Below, one piece after another: positions 5,569 through 6,465 of a stretch of 6,465 bases of DNA. Under the pieces are notes generated by a model. The model was not told the origin of the DNA. It saw nothing but the letters and a program-made list of their open reading frames with translations, and made no database searches. A program made the position numbers and the translations under genes. Source of the DNA: Nitrospiraceae bacterium UBA6898. Its GTDB lineage: Bacteria > Nitrospirota > Thermodesulfovibrionia > Thermodesulfovibrionales > UBA6898. Location: positions 6,533-12,997 of the forward strand of contig DKBO01000249.1 in the NCBI GenBank assembly GCA_002448975.1, written 5' to 3'. Each line of letters starts with the position of its first letter. Position 1 is the stretch's first letter.

Positions 5569-6432
5569 TCATGCGGCCAACTGACCTGCATAGAATCTCT
5601 GTTCATATACGATAGGAGATAGATATCCCAGCCTTGCCTGTCTGCGTTGCCTGTTGTAGAAGACCTCGATATACTCCGTAATCTCCTGTATTGCCTCCTG
5701 CCTGCTGCGGTATCTCCGATGATGGACAAGCTCCTGTTTGAGCGTTCCCCAGAAGCTTTCCATCGGTGCGTTGTCGTAACAGTTGCCCTTTCTGCTCATT
5801 GAAGCGGTCATCCCGAACTGCTCAAGCAGTTTCCTGTAGGCGGGAGCGCGATACTGACTCCCCCGATCCGAATGATGAATAAGCCCCTTTGCCGCTCGTG
5901 TGGCTGCTACGGCACGAAACAGCGACTGCATGACCAGCGCCTTCGTCATCCTGACCCCCATCGCATAGCCAACCAGTTCCTCGGTAAAAAAATCCTTGTG
6001 CCCGGTAAGATACAACCAGCCTTCATCTGTAGGAATGTAGGTGATATCCGTTACCCAAGCCTTTCCCGGACCCGTTGCCCTAAACTGCTGATCAAGCAGG
6101 TTGTCTGCCACCGGATGGGCATGCTTTGAATCAGTCGTTGCCTTGAACTTCTTTTTCTGTTTACAGCGTATGCCAAGCTTCTTCCTGGGCCGCTTGATCC
6201 GGCAGACGCCCACCTCAATGCCGTTTGCAGCGAGGTCCGTCTGTAACCTCTCAGGTCCGCAGGACTGTCTGGTCCTCTTGTGTGCTGCCTTTATCTCAAT
6301 CTCCAGCCGGAGATCTTCCTGTGCCTTTCTGGAAAGCGGCCTGCTCCGGTATGCGTAGTATCCGCTTGTCGATACATCCAGCATCCGGCAGATCGCTGGG
6401 ACGGGGTAGTGAAGTCGCATCTCGTTGATCAT
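5569..6432 (-). CDS. IS3-family transposase OrfB (DDE catalytic subunit)
   Basis: Full-length 287-aa OrfB carrying the catalytic domain; with OrfA it normally works as a frameshifted OrfAB fusion that cuts and joins the element ends. The N-terminal HTH_21-type part reads YPVPAICRMLDVSTSGYYAYRSRP (9-32). The rve (integrase core) domain follows, with the catalytic triad Asp129 (WVTDITYIPT), Asp189 (HHSDRGSQY) and Glu225 (NAPMESFWGTLK), exactly 35 residues between the last two, and the C-terminal YNRQRRQARLGYLSPIVYE (259-277). The ATG at 6432 overlaps the orfA stop (ATGA). The orfB frame also stays open upstream to the window edge and lies -1 relative to orfA, as required for programmed -1 frameshifting; the slippery site itself is not visible and must lie beyond 6465. 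YLTGHKDFFTEELVG is a slightly unusual version of the YLA(V/G)xKDLF segment, but no key residue is missing. Confidence 0.94.
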   Translation of the reverse strand: MINEMRLHYPVPAICRMLDVSTSGYYAYRSRPLSRKAQEDLRLEIEIKAAHKRTRQSCGPERLQTDLAANGIEVGVCRIKRPRKKLGIRCKQKKKFKATTDSKHAHPVADNLLDQQFRATGPGKAWVTDITYIPTDEGWLYLTGHKDFFTEELVGYAMGVRMTKALVMQSLFRAVAATRAAKGLIHHSDRGSQYRAPAYRKLLEQFGMTASMSRKGNCYDNAPMESFWGTLKQELVHHRRYRSRQEAIQEITEYIEVFYNRQRRQARLGYLSPIVYEQRFYAGQLAA

Positions 6433-6465
6433 CGCGTACCGGGCAGCGACTCCTTCGCAAAGTAC
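6429..6465 (-). CDS. IS3-family OrfA, 3' end only
   Basis: The last eleven codons of orfA read YFAKESLPGTR and then TGA (6431-6429). The YFAKES ending is typical of IS3 OrfA proteins, which provide the helix-turn-helix and leucine-zipper part of the transposase. The stop overlaps the orfB ATG by 4 bp. The remainder lies outside the window. Confidence 0.8.
   Translation of the reverse strand, partial: YFAKESLPGTR

Larger units (their letters stand above)
5545..6465 (-). mobile_element. IS3-family insertion sequence, partial (runs past right edge)
   Basis: One end of an IS3-family element: the probable terminal repeat at 5545-5561, complete orfB transposase, and the last codons of orfA. Transcription runs right to left, so the orfB-side (right) end is in the window, while the start of orfA and the other terminus lie beyond 6465. 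The reading frames are intact as far as seen, so the element may be recent or still active. Target-site duplication cannot be tested because only one end is present. The subgroup is not assigned. Confidence 0.85.

Noticed and set aside
1..6465. CRISPR arrays, tRNA or rRNA genes
   Set aside because: No regularly spaced repeats and no cloverleaf or rRNA-like sequence seen on either strand.

Overview
The window looks like a chromosomal segment of an uncultured-type Gram-negative bacterium. Frequent AGG and ATA codons and the operon type would fit a Nitrospirota or Desulfobacterota relative, but this assignment is weak. The left 2.8 kb is compact, co-directional housekeeping DNA. The right 3.7 kb is a loose mixture of small genes, an integron-cassette-like unit and an insertion sequence, which is typical accessory DNA.

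Positions 1-2770 (+) hold the end of an F-type ATPase operon: the 3' part of a b subunit with a delta-like C-terminal domain, then alpha (atpA), then gamma (atpG). Gene junctions are 0 bp and a 4-bp ATGA overlap. Gamma is the last gene, no beta or epsilon gene follows, and no separate delta gene lies between b and alpha. This is the layout of the 'alternate' F1F0 ATPase (N-ATPase, order atpDCQRBEFAG) and not of the standard atpBEFHAGDC operon. The c ring lies outside the window, so Na+ versus H+ specificity cannot be judged.

Positions 2892-3410 (-) hold a YiiD_C-type hotdog thioesterase-like gene. Its stop codon sits inside an integron attC-like core site, followed by an imperfect hairpin with attC architecture. 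It looks like a lone, probably decayed gene cassette next to the ATPase operon.

Positions 3476-4449 (+) hold a palindrome, an extended -10 promoter and a perfect Shine-Dalgarno leading into a 56-codon gene, then a SpoIIAA-like (STAS/SEC14-type) protein gene and an unrecognised 87-aa ORF 3 bp downstream. Positions 4450-4651 are AT-rich, carry a short repeat cluster and have no convincing gene. Positions 4652-5368 encode a 238-aa protein that I do not recognise.

Positions 5545-6465 (-) are one end of an IS3-family insertion sequence: complete orfB transposase (DD35E), the last codons of orfA, and the probable terminal repeat. The element runs off the right edge of the window.
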